A stretch of 64,000 nucleotides of DNA from an uncultured Lachnospiraceae bacterium (GTDB taxonomy: Bacteria; Bacillota; Clostridia; Lachnospirales; Lachnospiraceae): the NCBI GenBank assembly GCA_900546495.1, contig URDN01000001.1, positions 1 to 64,000 on the forward strand, read 5' to 3'. The notes under the pieces were generated by a model that ran no database searches, had not been told where the DNA came from, and saw only the letters and a list, made by a program, of their open reading frames with translations. Numbering within the stretch: position 1 is the stretch's first letter; the number at the start of each line of letters is the position of its first letter. This document shows positions 47,944 through 56,160 of the stretch, in pieces. Both the position numbers and the translations under genes were made by a program.

Positions 47944-48972
47944 TTACATTACTACAGTAATCTCTGTCTCACTTTTTTCAAGCACTTCACCGACAATCTC
48001 CGCCGGGAGACCTGCTTCCCACAATTCCTGCCGCAGCGCCTCTGCCTGTTCACCGGAAACAGCCACCAGCAAGCCACCGGAAGTCTGCGGATCATACAAG
48101 ACTTCTTCCATGGCAAACGGCACATTGACAAATTTTACATGCTCCTGTACATGGTTTCGGTTCCGCTGTCCCGCTGCTGTCAGCAAAAATTCATCTGCAT
48201 AATCTAATGCTTCTGAAAATACAGGAACGGCACTTCCATCGATTTGACAGCTTAGTTTTCCATCCATCATCTCATGCAGATGTCCTAAAAAGCTGAATCC
48301 CGTAACATCTGTGCAGGCATGAATATCATACTTTCTGCAGATCAGAGACGCATATTTATTTAACGTTGTCATAGATTCAATTGCCGCTGCCATTGCTTCT
48401 TCGGATGCCTCCTGCACGCGGTTGGCAGTAGAAATGATACCAACACCGAGTTTCTTCGTCAAAATCAGCTTGTCACCCGGTTTTCCACCATTATTCGGAT
48501 AGATCTTATCCGGATGCACCACTCCGGTTACGGACAGACCATATTTTACATCCGTATCATTGATGGAATGTCCTCCTGCCAGCGTTCCACCGGCTTCGAT
48601 CACTTTTTCGGAACCGCCGCGCATGATTTCTCCTAAAATATTCAGATCCATCTGTTCCGGGAAACAAACGATATTCAGTGCCGTTTTTACTTCACCGCCC
48701 ATGGCATAGATGTCACTGAGGGCATTTGTCGCCGCAATTTTTCCAAAAGTATACGGATCTTCCACCATCGGTGGAAAGAAGTCCAGGGTCTGTACAATCG
48801 CAATGTCATCGCTGACTTTATAAACTGCCGCGTCATCCTTGCTGTCATATCCGATCAGCAGGTTCGGATCTTCCGGTCCCTTCGGCAATCGCTCCAACAC
48901 CCGACTTAAGATACCCGCACCAAGTTTTGCCGTGCATCCTCCCCCCTGACAAAATGTAATTTTTTCTCCCAT
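47944..48972 (-). CDS. selD: Selenide, water dikinase (selenophosphate synthetase)
   Basis: A 342-residue SelD, making selenophosphate from selenide and ATP. The mobile catalytic loop is FCQGGGCTAKLGAG, with Cys13 and Lys16 (from this start); FFPPMVEDPYTFGKIAATNA and GGHSINDTDVKYG form the AIRS-type fold and the second metal site. The active residue is Cys, so it is not itself a selenoprotein. ATG 48972 is chosen; GTG 48984 lies four codons upstream. selA, selB and tRNA-Sec are not in the window. No in-frame UGA selenocysteine codon was found in genes here. Confidence 0.93.
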   Translation of the reverse strand: MGEKITFCQGGGCTAKLGAGILSRVLERLPKGPEDPNLLIGYDSKDDAAVYKVSDDIAIVQTLDFFPPMVEDPYTFGKIAATNALSDIYAMGGEVKTALNIVCFPEQMDLNILGEIMRGGSEKVIEAGGTLAGGHSINDTDVKYGLSVTGVVHPDKIYPNNGGKPGDKLILTKKLGVGIISTANRVQEASEEAMAAAIESMTTLNKYASLICRKYDIHACTDVTGFSFLGHLHEMMDGKLSCQIDGSAVPVFSEALDYADEFLLTAAGQRNRNHVQEHVKFVNVPFAMEEVLYDPQTSGGLLVAVSGEQAEALRQELWEAGLPAEIVGEVLEKSETEITVVM

Positions 48973-49092
48973 ATTACCATCCACTCCTTATCATATTTCC
49001 GGATTTTGTCCCATAAAACAATTGTTATGTTTATTATATCAAACATCTTTATTTTTGCACAAAAGTTTTTTCCTATCAATACAATTTCTATA

Positions 49093-49120
49093 TTGAAATT
49101 CTCAATAAATGCGATACAAT
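49093..49120 (+). promoter_or_regulatory. Promoter of the MATE-family gene
   Basis: TTGAAA, 16-bp spacer, TACAAT. A ~140-base leader follows, holding TTACAAGA/TCTTGTAA (49142-49149 with 49176-49183), a possible attenuator stem. Confidence 0.5.
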
Positions 49121-49260
49121 AGAGGTTGGACTTTTTTAAGATTACAAGAATACGCTGATTTTTTCATAACATGCATCTTGTAAAAAAGTATCGTAGACAT
49201 TTGGAAATTTTCAACAAACTATTACTATATTTAAACATTATTACAGGAGGAGATTGTGAC

Positions 49261-50622
49261 ATGCAACTAGATATGACAAAAGGACGACCTCTCCCGGTCA
49301 TCCTGAAATTTACAATTCCGTTGATTATTGGAAATGTGTTTCAGCAGCTTTACAACATGGTAGATACTATTATTGTTGGACGTTATGTCGGTGCCGATGC
49401 ACTTGCTGCCGTTGGTTCCACCGGAACGGTCATGTTCCTGCTCACCGGCTTTTCCCAGGGAATTACCGCCGGTTTTTCCATATTGATCTCGCAGCGATAT
49501 GGTGCAAAAGATGAAAATGGTGTCAAAGGTGCGGTCGCAAACGGCATATTTTTATCCATATTCTTTACTCTGCTGCTGACTTTTTCCTGCCTGTTTCTGA
49601 TGAAGCCATTACTGATGGTTATGAACACACCGGAAAATATTTTTGATGATGCGTATTCCTATATTATGATCATTACTGCCGGAATTGTGGCAAATATTTT
49701 TTACAACCTGCTGTCTTCGTATCTGCGAGCAGTCGGGAACAGTAAAATACCGCTGTTTTTTCTGGTATTTTCTGCCTGCTTAAATGTTATTTTGGATCTG
49801 TTTTTCATCATCCGGCTGCATATGGGTGTGTCCGGTGCTGCATGGGCAACCAATCTGGCTCAGGCTATTTCCGCGGTACTCTGTGCAATCTACATCTGGT
49901 GTAAGATCCCAGATCTGAAACCACAGCGTAATCAGTGGAAACTGTCACGTATTGATACGAAAAATCAGCTGACAGCAGGCATTCCGATGGCATTACAGTT
50001 TGCCATCACATCTTCCGGAACTATGATCATGCAGTCTGCCATCAACCTATTTGGTTCCACAGCAGTTGCTGCATTTACTGCTACCGGAAAATTACAAAAT
50101 CTGCTAATGCAGGGAATGATTGCCATGGGACAGACCATGGCGACCTACAGTGGCCAAAACTTCGGCTGTGGCGATATCAAGCGAATCAAAGCAGGTGTAA
50201 AAACTGCCCTCTGTATCGCGCTGATCTACGCCATTGCAGTAGCTGCACTGATGTGTTCCCTGTTAAAACCATCCCTGCACCTGTTTTTCTCCGGTGATGT
50301 GGATATGGCAACGATGTTTCCGTGGGCACAGACTTATGCATACATGTGTTCTATGTTCTTCATTCCGCTGAGCACGATCTTCATTTTCCGCAATACCATG
50401 CAGGGCTGCGGTTACGGTTTTCTGCCGATGATGGGCGGTGTGGCAGAATTATTCGCACGACTGGTGGTTTCCGTTGCCGCCATGAAGATTTTAAACTTCC
50501 GTCTGGCTTGTTTTGGTGATCCTGCCGCATGGATCGCCGCTGCCGTTTTTACCGGTGTTTCCTATCTGTTCGTTATGCGAGATATTGAGCGAAAACGAAA
50601 CGATACTATCGTTGCCAGCTAG
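49261..50622 (+). CDS. MATE-family efflux transporter
   Basis: A 453-residue multidrug exporter with 12 hydrophobic segments, using Na+ or H+ gradient. It opens LPVILKFTIPLIIGNVFQQ, the typical MATE first helix, then YNMVDTIIVGRYVGADALAA; the second half repeats the fold (GIPMALQFAITSSGTMIMQS). Conserved Asp/Pro sites lie as expected. ATG 49261 has GGAGGAG at an ideal distance; an earlier ATG at 49171 is in the leader. It may be regulated through its leader. Substrate unknown. Confidence 0.88.
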   Translation: MQLDMTKGRPLPVILKFTIPLIIGNVFQQLYNMVDTIIVGRYVGADALAAVGSTGTVMFLLTGFSQGITAGFSILISQRYGAKDENGVKGAVANGIFLSIFFTLLLTFSCLFLMKPLLMVMNTPENIFDDAYSYIMIITAGIVANIFYNLLSSYLRAVGNSKIPLFFLVFSACLNVILDLFFIIRLHMGVSGAAWATNLAQAISAVLCAIYIWCKIPDLKPQRNQWKLSRIDTKNQLTAGIPMALQFAITSSGTMIMQSAINLFGSTAVAAFTATGKLQNLLMQGMIAMGQTMATYSGQNFGCGDIKRIKAGVKTALCIALIYAIAVAALMCSLLKPSLHLFFSGDVDMATMFPWAQTYAYMCSMFFIPLSTIFIFRNTMQGCGYGFLPMMGGVAELFARLVVSVAAMKILNFRLACFGDPAAWIAAAVFTGVSYLFVMRDIERKRNDTIVAS

Positions 50623-50627
50623 AAATT

Positions 50628-50789
50628 TTACTGCATATTGTCATCCCGCAAAGCATCAATGATATTTTCTTTTCTCAGTTTTGCGGTAGCATAAAACATT
50701 GTGATAAAAATGATCAGAAGTACACTTCCAAAGCTGATACACAGGCTTTGGAGTGGAAACTGATACTTCAAGATTGGTATCTTACTCAT
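50628..50789 (-). pseudogene. Remnant of an FtsX-like permease C-terminus
   Basis: A 53-codon frame overlaps the spoIVB stop (ATGAGTAA) and ends between spoIVB and the MATE gene. It reads KYQFPLQSLCISFGSVLLII, then FITMFYATAKLRKENIIDAL, the last membrane helix and NIIDALR-DDN ending typical of FtsX/MacB-type permeases. The rest of the gene is missing. A relic of a lost transporter gene is likely; it could still be translated through coupling with spoIVB. Confidence 0.5.
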
Positions 50790-52011
50790 CGCTGCCCTGT
50801 TCGAGCATGGTTTCTATAAAAATACCATATCCTTTCGTCGGATTATCGACAAAAACATGTGTCACCGCTCCAATTACTTTTCCATTTTGTAAAATCGGTG
50901 CACCGCTCATGCCCTGAATGATTCCTCCGGTTTCTTGAATCAGCGTATCATCTGCCACCTGAAATGCAATGCCTTTATTGGCTTCCTGCGGATTCAGATC
51001 TACGTCTGAGATCATAATATCATAAAGCTGACGCGTATCTTCCAAAGTCACAAGAATCTGTGCCGAACCGGTTTTGATTTCCTGCTTAAATCCAATCTCC
51101 ATGGCTGAGGCTTCCTGTAAAAGATCCGGTAAACCATCTAATCGCCCGAAAATTCCATTTTTTGTATTTTTCGTAATCTCTCCAATCTCATTGGCGGGAG
51201 TATAGTAAATCTGCCCCACCAGTTCGCCGGGAGAGCCTTTTTCTCCGCGAATGATACTGAGAATCTCTGCCTGGTATGCTGTCGCAGATTTCATACTGAC
51301 CAGACGCTCCACGTCAACATCTGTAATACCATGTCCCAGTGCACCAAATCGTCCATCAGCATCCACATACGTCAGTGTCCCGATTCCCGCCAGATCATCC
51401 CGCACCCAGACACCAAGCTGATAGTTCCCTGTATCATTTAATATCGGACATAATTCACATTCCAATGGTTCGCCCTCACGCATTACCGAAAGCCGCATGA
51501 CCTCCCCGCTGCTTTGTGCAACTGCCTGCTGCACTTCTTCTTTCTCCGATACTGTTGTTCCATTTACCGCCGTAATGTAATCACCCGGTTTCAAAATATG
51601 CGCCGCCGGGCTTTCCACCGTTATGCCATTTTGCACAATGTCACTGATATCCACCACCAGAACACCGTCCGTGTGGATATAAATTCCAAATGGTGTCCCA
51701 CAGGGAATCACCTGCGCTTCTTTTACAATGTACACCGTTACACGTTTCACCGGAATAATCCCGAACAATCGGCAGGATACTTCATAACTGTTGCCATTTA
51801 TGTTTCCAGAAGAGGATATTGTACCGTCCACAGTTTCAAGCTTCGTTGTCACGGGCAAATCTTCTGCCAGCGTCACTTCTTCTCCCCGTAAAATGGATAT
51901 AGTATCCGGAATGGCATCCACCAGCCACAGATATGCCGAACAGATCAGCATCACACAGAAAAGTAAGAAACTTTTTCTTCTGTATTTTTGATATTTTTTT
52001 AGCACCTGCAT
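50782..52011 (-). CDS. spoIVB: SpoIVB sporulation signalling peptidase
   Basis: A 409-residue serine peptidase that, in the forespore, signals activation of pro-sigma-K. An N-terminal anchor (FLLFCVMLICSAYLWLVDAIP) is followed by a PDZ domain (HILKPGDYITAVNGTTVSEK) and the protease domain with His in ALGHGITD and the Ser in IIQGMSGAPILQNG. ATG 52011 has GGGG; an earlier start at 52032 is less likely. Normally spo0A follows; here an FtsX-like remnant and a MATE gene do. RecN with a terminator lies upstream. Confidence 0.92.
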   Translation of the reverse strand: MQVLKKYQKYRRKSFLLFCVMLICSAYLWLVDAIPDTISILRGEEVTLAEDLPVTTKLETVDGTISSSGNINGNSYEVSCRLFGIIPVKRVTVYIVKEAQVIPCGTPFGIYIHTDGVLVVDISDIVQNGITVESPAAHILKPGDYITAVNGTTVSEKEEVQQAVAQSSGEVMRLSVMREGEPLECELCPILNDTGNYQLGVWVRDDLAGIGTLTYVDADGRFGALGHGITDVDVERLVSMKSATAYQAEILSIIRGEKGSPGELVGQIYYTPANEIGEITKNTKNGIFGRLDGLPDLLQEASAMEIGFKQEIKTGSAQILVTLEDTRQLYDIMISDVDLNPQEANKGIAFQVADDTLIQETGGIIQGMSGAPILQNGKVIGAVTHVFVDNPTKGYGIFIETMLEQGSDE

Positions 52012-52053
52012 GTCAACACCCCATCTTTCCAAAAGGATTTTTCTCTTATGTCA

Positions 52054-52084
52054 CAAAAAAAGATACCCTTTTACAGGTATCTTT
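52054..52084 (-). terminator. Rho-independent terminator after recN
   Basis: AAAGATACC pairs with GGTATCTTT over an eight-base loop; TTTTTTT follows on the minus strand. It separates recN from spoIVB. Confidence 0.8.
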
Positions 52085-52125
52085 CTGTTTTTATTATATG
52101 ATTTTTAAATAATTTCACACAGGTA

Positions 52126-53802
52126 TTATCTTACCGCATCTGCCATTTCTTTCATCTCTTTTGCATTGGTCAACACCGCGTCCGTAATCTTGACGCCGCC
52201 AAGCATCCGGGCAAGTTCCTGAATACTTTCCTCACGGTTCAGACTTCGGATATTCGAAATGGTAACATCTGCACTGGAAGTTTTTTCAATTAAAAAATGA
52301 TGATCTGCCATGGCGGCAATCTGTGGTAAATGGGTGATGCAGATAATCTGATGATTCTTTCCGGTAAGTTTGATCTTCTCCGCAACCATCTGCGCCGTCC
52401 TGCCGCTGATTCCGCTGTCAATTTCATCAAAGATCAATGTTTCAATCTCATCAGTTTCTGCCAGAACGGTCTTTAATGCCAGCATGATTCGGGATAACTC
52501 ACCGCCGGAAGCAACTGCATCCAGAGGTTTTAAGGGTTCGCCCGGATTCGTGGAAATCATAAACCGTGTCTCATCCAAACCATTTGCCGTGTAATGATCC
52601 AGTCTGCCAAATTTCATTTCAAACTGTACATCCAGAAAATTCAGCTCCAACAAAGCCTGTCTGGTCTGATCTGCCAGTTCTTTTGCATATTTTTTGCGAA
52701 TTTCTGTTACTGTCTCACAACAATGCTGCAATGCCGCTTCTGTTTTTCTTAATGTTTCCTCTAATTCGGTCCGATATTCCTCATAATGCTGTAACTGGTC
52801 CAGTTTTTCCTCTTTTGCCTGCTTTTCTTTCAAAATATGTTCGGTGGTTTTTCCATATTTTGACTTTAAATGATTGATCAGATTCAGACGTTCTTCCACT
52901 CTCTGGAATGCTTCCTCTGAAAAATCCAGCTCAGAGACATATCCTGCCAGATCCCGGTTAAAATCACTGAACAGGCTTTCGATTTCCTCTAATTGCTCCG
53001 AAAAAGCCCCAAAAGATTCGTCGAACTGAGAAACTGCATGTAACGCACGTACTGCACGACCGATCTGGTCCGCAGCATTATCACTGCCTTCGGAACAAAG
53101 TTCCTGACATTCTGCCGCCGATTCCATAATCTTTCGTCCGTGGGACATCCGCCGGTAATCTTCTTCCAGCTCCTCATCCTCCCCGATTCGAAGATCTGCA
53201 TTTTCAATTTCTTCTATCTCATACTGCAAAAAAGAAATCTCTCTCGCCTGCTGCTCCGCATCCAGAGAGGCTTCCTCGAGTTTTTTTCGAATCGCGGTAT
53301 AATATTCATATTCTTTTGCCAGTTCTGCCTTTGGCGCTTCCAGCTCCCGTTTTGCATAGGCATCCAGATATTTCATATGATTTCGTTTTGCCAGCAGAGA
53401 CTCATGTTCATGCTGACCATGAATATCAATGAGCAGTGATGCCACTTTTCGCATCAGTGCCTGAGAAACTGTCTCCGAATTGATCCGGCAGACACTGCGC
53501 CCACTGGCATAGATTTTCCGGCTCATAATGATCTCGCCATCCTCCGGATACACCTCAAGCTCACGCAGAGCCGTTTCCTGTGCCTTATGCTCCACAGAAA
53601 AAATCAGTTCCACCAATGCAAATTCTGCATTTTCCCGCAGCATGGATCTGGAAACCTTTCCCCCCAGTGCCAGATTCACGGAACCGATGATAATGGACTT
53701 ACCGGCTCCGGTCTCACCGGATAAAATATTGAGTCCCGATCCAAATGTTACTTCTGATTCCTCGATCAGTGCAAGATTTTTCACATGCAGGTTTAATAAC
53801 AT
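52126..53802 (-). CDS. recN: DNA repair protein RecN
   Basis: A 558-residue SMC-like ATPase in double-strand-break repair. Walker A SGETGAGKSIIIGS is at the N-terminus, two long coiled coils (LAKEYEYYTAIRKKLEEASL, TEHILKEKQAKEEKLDQLQ) form the arm, then ASGGELSRIMLALKTVLAE signature and Walker B LIFDEIDSGISGR. The N-terminus begins LLNLHVKNLALIEESEV, the family norm. It follows argR by 18 bases, the classical Firmicute order, and ends at a terminator. Confidence 0.95.
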   Translation of the reverse strand: MLLNLHVKNLALIEESEVTFGSGLNILSGETGAGKSIIIGSVNLALGGKVSRSMLRENAEFALVELIFSVEHKAQETALRELEVYPEDGEIIMSRKIYASGRSVCRINSETVSQALMRKVASLLIDIHGQHEHESLLAKRNHMKYLDAYAKRELEAPKAELAKEYEYYTAIRKKLEEASLDAEQQAREISFLQYEIEEIENADLRIGEDEELEEDYRRMSHGRKIMESAAECQELCSEGSDNAADQIGRAVRALHAVSQFDESFGAFSEQLEEIESLFSDFNRDLAGYVSELDFSEEAFQRVEERLNLINHLKSKYGKTTEHILKEKQAKEEKLDQLQHYEEYRTELEETLRKTEAALQHCCETVTEIRKKYAKELADQTRQALLELNFLDVQFEMKFGRLDHYTANGLDETRFMISTNPGEPLKPLDAVASGGELSRIMLALKTVLAETDEIETLIFDEIDSGISGRTAQMVAEKIKLTGKNHQIICITHLPQIAAMADHHFLIEKTSSADVTISNIRSLNREESIQELARMLGGVKITDAVLTNAKEMKEMADAVR

Positions 53803-53820
53803 ATTCCTACTTCTCTCCTT

Positions 53821-54273
53821 CTACTCTCTCTGTAGTCCCCGAAGCCGCTGCATCAGTGCAGCTGTATCCTCCACCGTACGCACCGCGCACATAATGGTGT
53901 CATCCCCCGCAATACTGCCGACAATCTCATGACAATCCATGGCATCCAAGGCAACCGCAACTGCCATTGCCATTCCTGAAACTGTTTTGATCACCAGAAT
54001 ATTCTGTGCCATATCCAGAGAAATCACACCATCTTTGAATACACGTCTGTATTTTTCCTCCAGATCCTGTCCTGCATCATAAAGGGAAGTATATTTCTGC
54101 TTTCCTCCTTTGATGGCTACTTTTGTCAGCTTTAATTCCCGGATATCACGGGATACCGTTGCCTGCGTCACCTTGTATCCTGCTTCGTTGAGCCGGACAC
54201 AGAGTTCTTCCTGCGTATCCACGTCATATTTCCGTATAATTTCCAATATTTTTGCATGCCGTTTTGCTTTCAC
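53821..54273 (-). CDS. argR: Arginine repressor
   Basis: A 150-residue ArgR. N-terminal winged HTH: VKAKRHAKILEIIRKYDVD then EAGYKVTQATVSRDIRELKL; the C-terminal hexamer/arginine-binding core contains GMAMAVAVALDAMDCHEIV and GSIAGDDTIMCAVRTVED, with the Asp pair GDD. I start it at GTG 54273, eight bases after GGAGG, as the typical family N-terminus is (M)KxKRHAKI; ATG 54288 would add five residues inside that site. It controls arginine genes, for example argH. Repeat A copy 3 separates it from nadK. Confidence 0.93.
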   Translation of the reverse strand: MKAKRHAKILEIIRKYDVDTQEELCVRLNEAGYKVTQATVSRDIRELKLTKVAIKGGKQKYTSLYDAGQDLEEKYRRVFKDGVISLDMAQNILVIKTVSGMAMAVAVALDAMDCHEIVGSIAGDDTIMCAVRTVEDTAALMQRLRGLQRE

Positions 54274-54330
54274 TTCTGGCACCTCCATAGCATGTAATAC
54301 ATACCACAATCCTATGTGTTACATTAATTC

Positions 54331-54425
54331 AAGTCGAACGCAAGTGAGACTTGGTGCGTGATGCCGGTCAGCGTAAACTGACATCTTCTTCTTAGAATCA
54401 CTGCACATTCTCGCGGAGCGTCTAT
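54331..54425 (+). repeat. Interspersed repeat family A, copy 3
   Basis: CAAGTCGAACGCAAGTGAGA..., GGTGCGTGATGCCGG and CTTAGAATCACTGCAC, then TCGCGGAGCG. Its main stem is disturbed (GATGCCG against AGAATCA), so this copy looks decayed. It lies between nadK and argR, inside an otherwise compact run. Confidence 0.7.
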
Positions 54426-54454
54426 CTTCCATATTCACCCGGTCTTTGCCGTTT

Positions 54455-55315
54455 TTAATGAATCTCCTGCATTTTTTTTCGCAGGATCTGTAAGAAGCTT
54501 AACTGATTCAGCTTCAGAATCTTTGCAGATTCCGGCGCTTTTTTAATATGAATACTGTCTCCCACCTGCATATGCACAAAACGGTCTCCATCAAAACTGA
54601 CTTCTGCTTCCTCATCCTCTTCCTGACGGCGTTTTGCAAGAATCACATCAATCTCTGCATCCGATCCGACCACAATACTTTTTGCCAGCGCACTGTGTGG
54701 ATTGATTGGTGTAATTAACATCAGATCAGCTTTCGGATCGACGATCGGACCTCCCGCAGACATACTGTAACCGGTAGATCCTGTCGGTGTGGAAATGATG
54801 ATACCATCTGCACTGTAAGTTGCCAGATATTCTCCATTGACCGACACGATCAGATTGACAATCTGTGGCATGCCACATCGATGGATCACAATATCATTCA
54901 GTGCAAACGTTGTTCTGCCTGTGGCATCTTTAGAATCACTTCCCGCGATCAACATCCGTTCTTCCAGCTCATACTGATCATTAAACAGCTTGTCAATGGC
55001 ATCAAATACCGTGCTTCGCTCCAGCTCACACAAATAACCTAACGTTCCCATATTGACACCGATCAGCGGAATCCCGATACTTGCCATATCTCTGGCCGCC
55101 CGAACCAGTGTACCATCGCCACCAAGTACAATAATACAGTCTGCATCAATATCGGACTGTTCAAAACGGCGAAGATTACGTTCACTCCATCCGGTTTTTG
55201 TACTGACATAATGAGTGCAGGTTCCGCCCTTTGCAATAATATAATCGGAAATGGCATTTGTAACTGCCAGATTCATATCTTTATGTTCGTTTGTGATAAT
55301 AAAAAACTTTTTCAT
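54455..55315 (-). CDS. nadK: NAD kinase
   Basis: A 286-residue NAD/polyphosphate kinase making NADP+. The start is MKKFFIITNEHKDMNLAVTN; the nucleotide-binding GGDGTLVRAARDM, the substrate-contacting GTLGYLCEL and PTGSTGYSMSAGGPIVDPKA are the family signatures, and INPHSALAKSIVVGSDAEI closes. ATG 55315 starts nine bases inside the gap left by tlyA; no strong ribosome site, so it may depend on coupling with tlyA. Confidence 0.93.
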   Translation of the reverse strand: MKKFFIITNEHKDMNLAVTNAISDYIIAKGGTCTHYVSTKTGWSERNLRRFEQSDIDADCIIVLGGDGTLVRAARDMASIGIPLIGVNMGTLGYLCELERSTVFDAIDKLFNDQYELEERMLIAGSDSKDATGRTTFALNDIVIHRCGMPQIVNLIVSVNGEYLATYSADGIIISTPTGSTGYSMSAGGPIVDPKADLMLITPINPHSALAKSIVVGSDAEIDVILAKRRQEEDEEAEVSFDGDRFVHMQVGDSIHIKKAPESAKILKLNQLSFLQILRKKMQEIH

Positions 55316-55319
55316 AATA

Positions 55320-56123
55320 TTACTTATCAAGCTCTGCATGTGCAGCTTCTACCACTGCTACCGGATCAACGCTTTCCTCCTTTGCCGCAGTCTCGCTTTT
55401 CTGAATGTGCACCAGATACTCGATATTTCCCTCCGGTCCTTTGATCGGAGAATAAGAAAGGTGCAATACGGAAAATCCGTTCTCCAACGCAAAGGATACA
55501 ATGCGCTCTACTACTTCCAGATGTACTGCTTTGTCTCTGACCACGCCTTTTTTTCCGACTTTTTCACGGCCTGCCTCAAACTGTGGTTTGATAAGACAAA
55601 CCATCTGACCGCCATCTCTTAACAGATTTCTTGCCGGCTCTAAAATCTTCGTCAGTGAGATAAAGGACACGTCCACCGATGCAAAATCAAGCACATCGTC
55701 GATATCCTCCGGTGTCACATAACGGATATTTGTTTTTTCCATGCAGACCACACGCGGATCCTGACGCAGCTTCCATGCAAACTGTCCATATCCAACATCC
55801 ACAGAATATACCTTTGTGGCACCATTCTGTAACATACAGTCGGTAAATCCGCCAGTAGATGCACCAATATCCATACAGATATCACCGTCCAACGTCAGTC
55901 CAAACTCATTCATGGCTTTCTCCAGTTTCAGACCGCCACGACTGACATATTTTAACGTATTTCCGTGAATTTCAATCGGGACATTTTCCTCAAAAGAAGA
56001 ACCTGCTTTATCTTCCCTCTGATTGTTGACAAATACATTTCCTTCCATGATCATTGCTTTTGCCTTTTCTCTGGAAGGAGCCAGATTTCTTTTTACCAGT
56101 AATATATCCAGTCTTTCTTTCAT
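55320..56123 (-). CDS. tlyA: TlyA-family rRNA 2'-O-methyltransferase
   Basis: A 267-residue protein. An S4 RNA-binding domain (ERLDILLVKRNLAPSREKAK, then MIMEGNVFVNNQ) comes first, then a FtsJ-like methyltransferase: DIGASTGGFTDCMLQNGA binds SAM and KPQFEAGREKVGKKGVVRDK follows. It methylates ribosomal RNA, affecting capreomycin-type drugs in other species. It follows dxs by 37 bases and precedes nadK by five, the usual order in this lineage. Confidence 0.92.
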   Translation of the reverse strand: MKERLDILLVKRNLAPSREKAKAMIMEGNVFVNNQREDKAGSSFEENVPIEIHGNTLKYVSRGGLKLEKAMNEFGLTLDGDICMDIGASTGGFTDCMLQNGATKVYSVDVGYGQFAWKLRQDPRVVCMEKTNIRYVTPEDIDDVLDFASVDVSFISLTKILEPARNLLRDGGQMVCLIKPQFEAGREKVGKKGVVRDKAVHLEVVERIVSFALENGFSVLHLSYSPIKGPEGNIEYLVHIQKSETAAKEESVDPVAVVEAAHAELDK

Positions 56124-56160
56124 CTTCGTTTTTTATATCCTTTAATCCTAAATTTTTATC

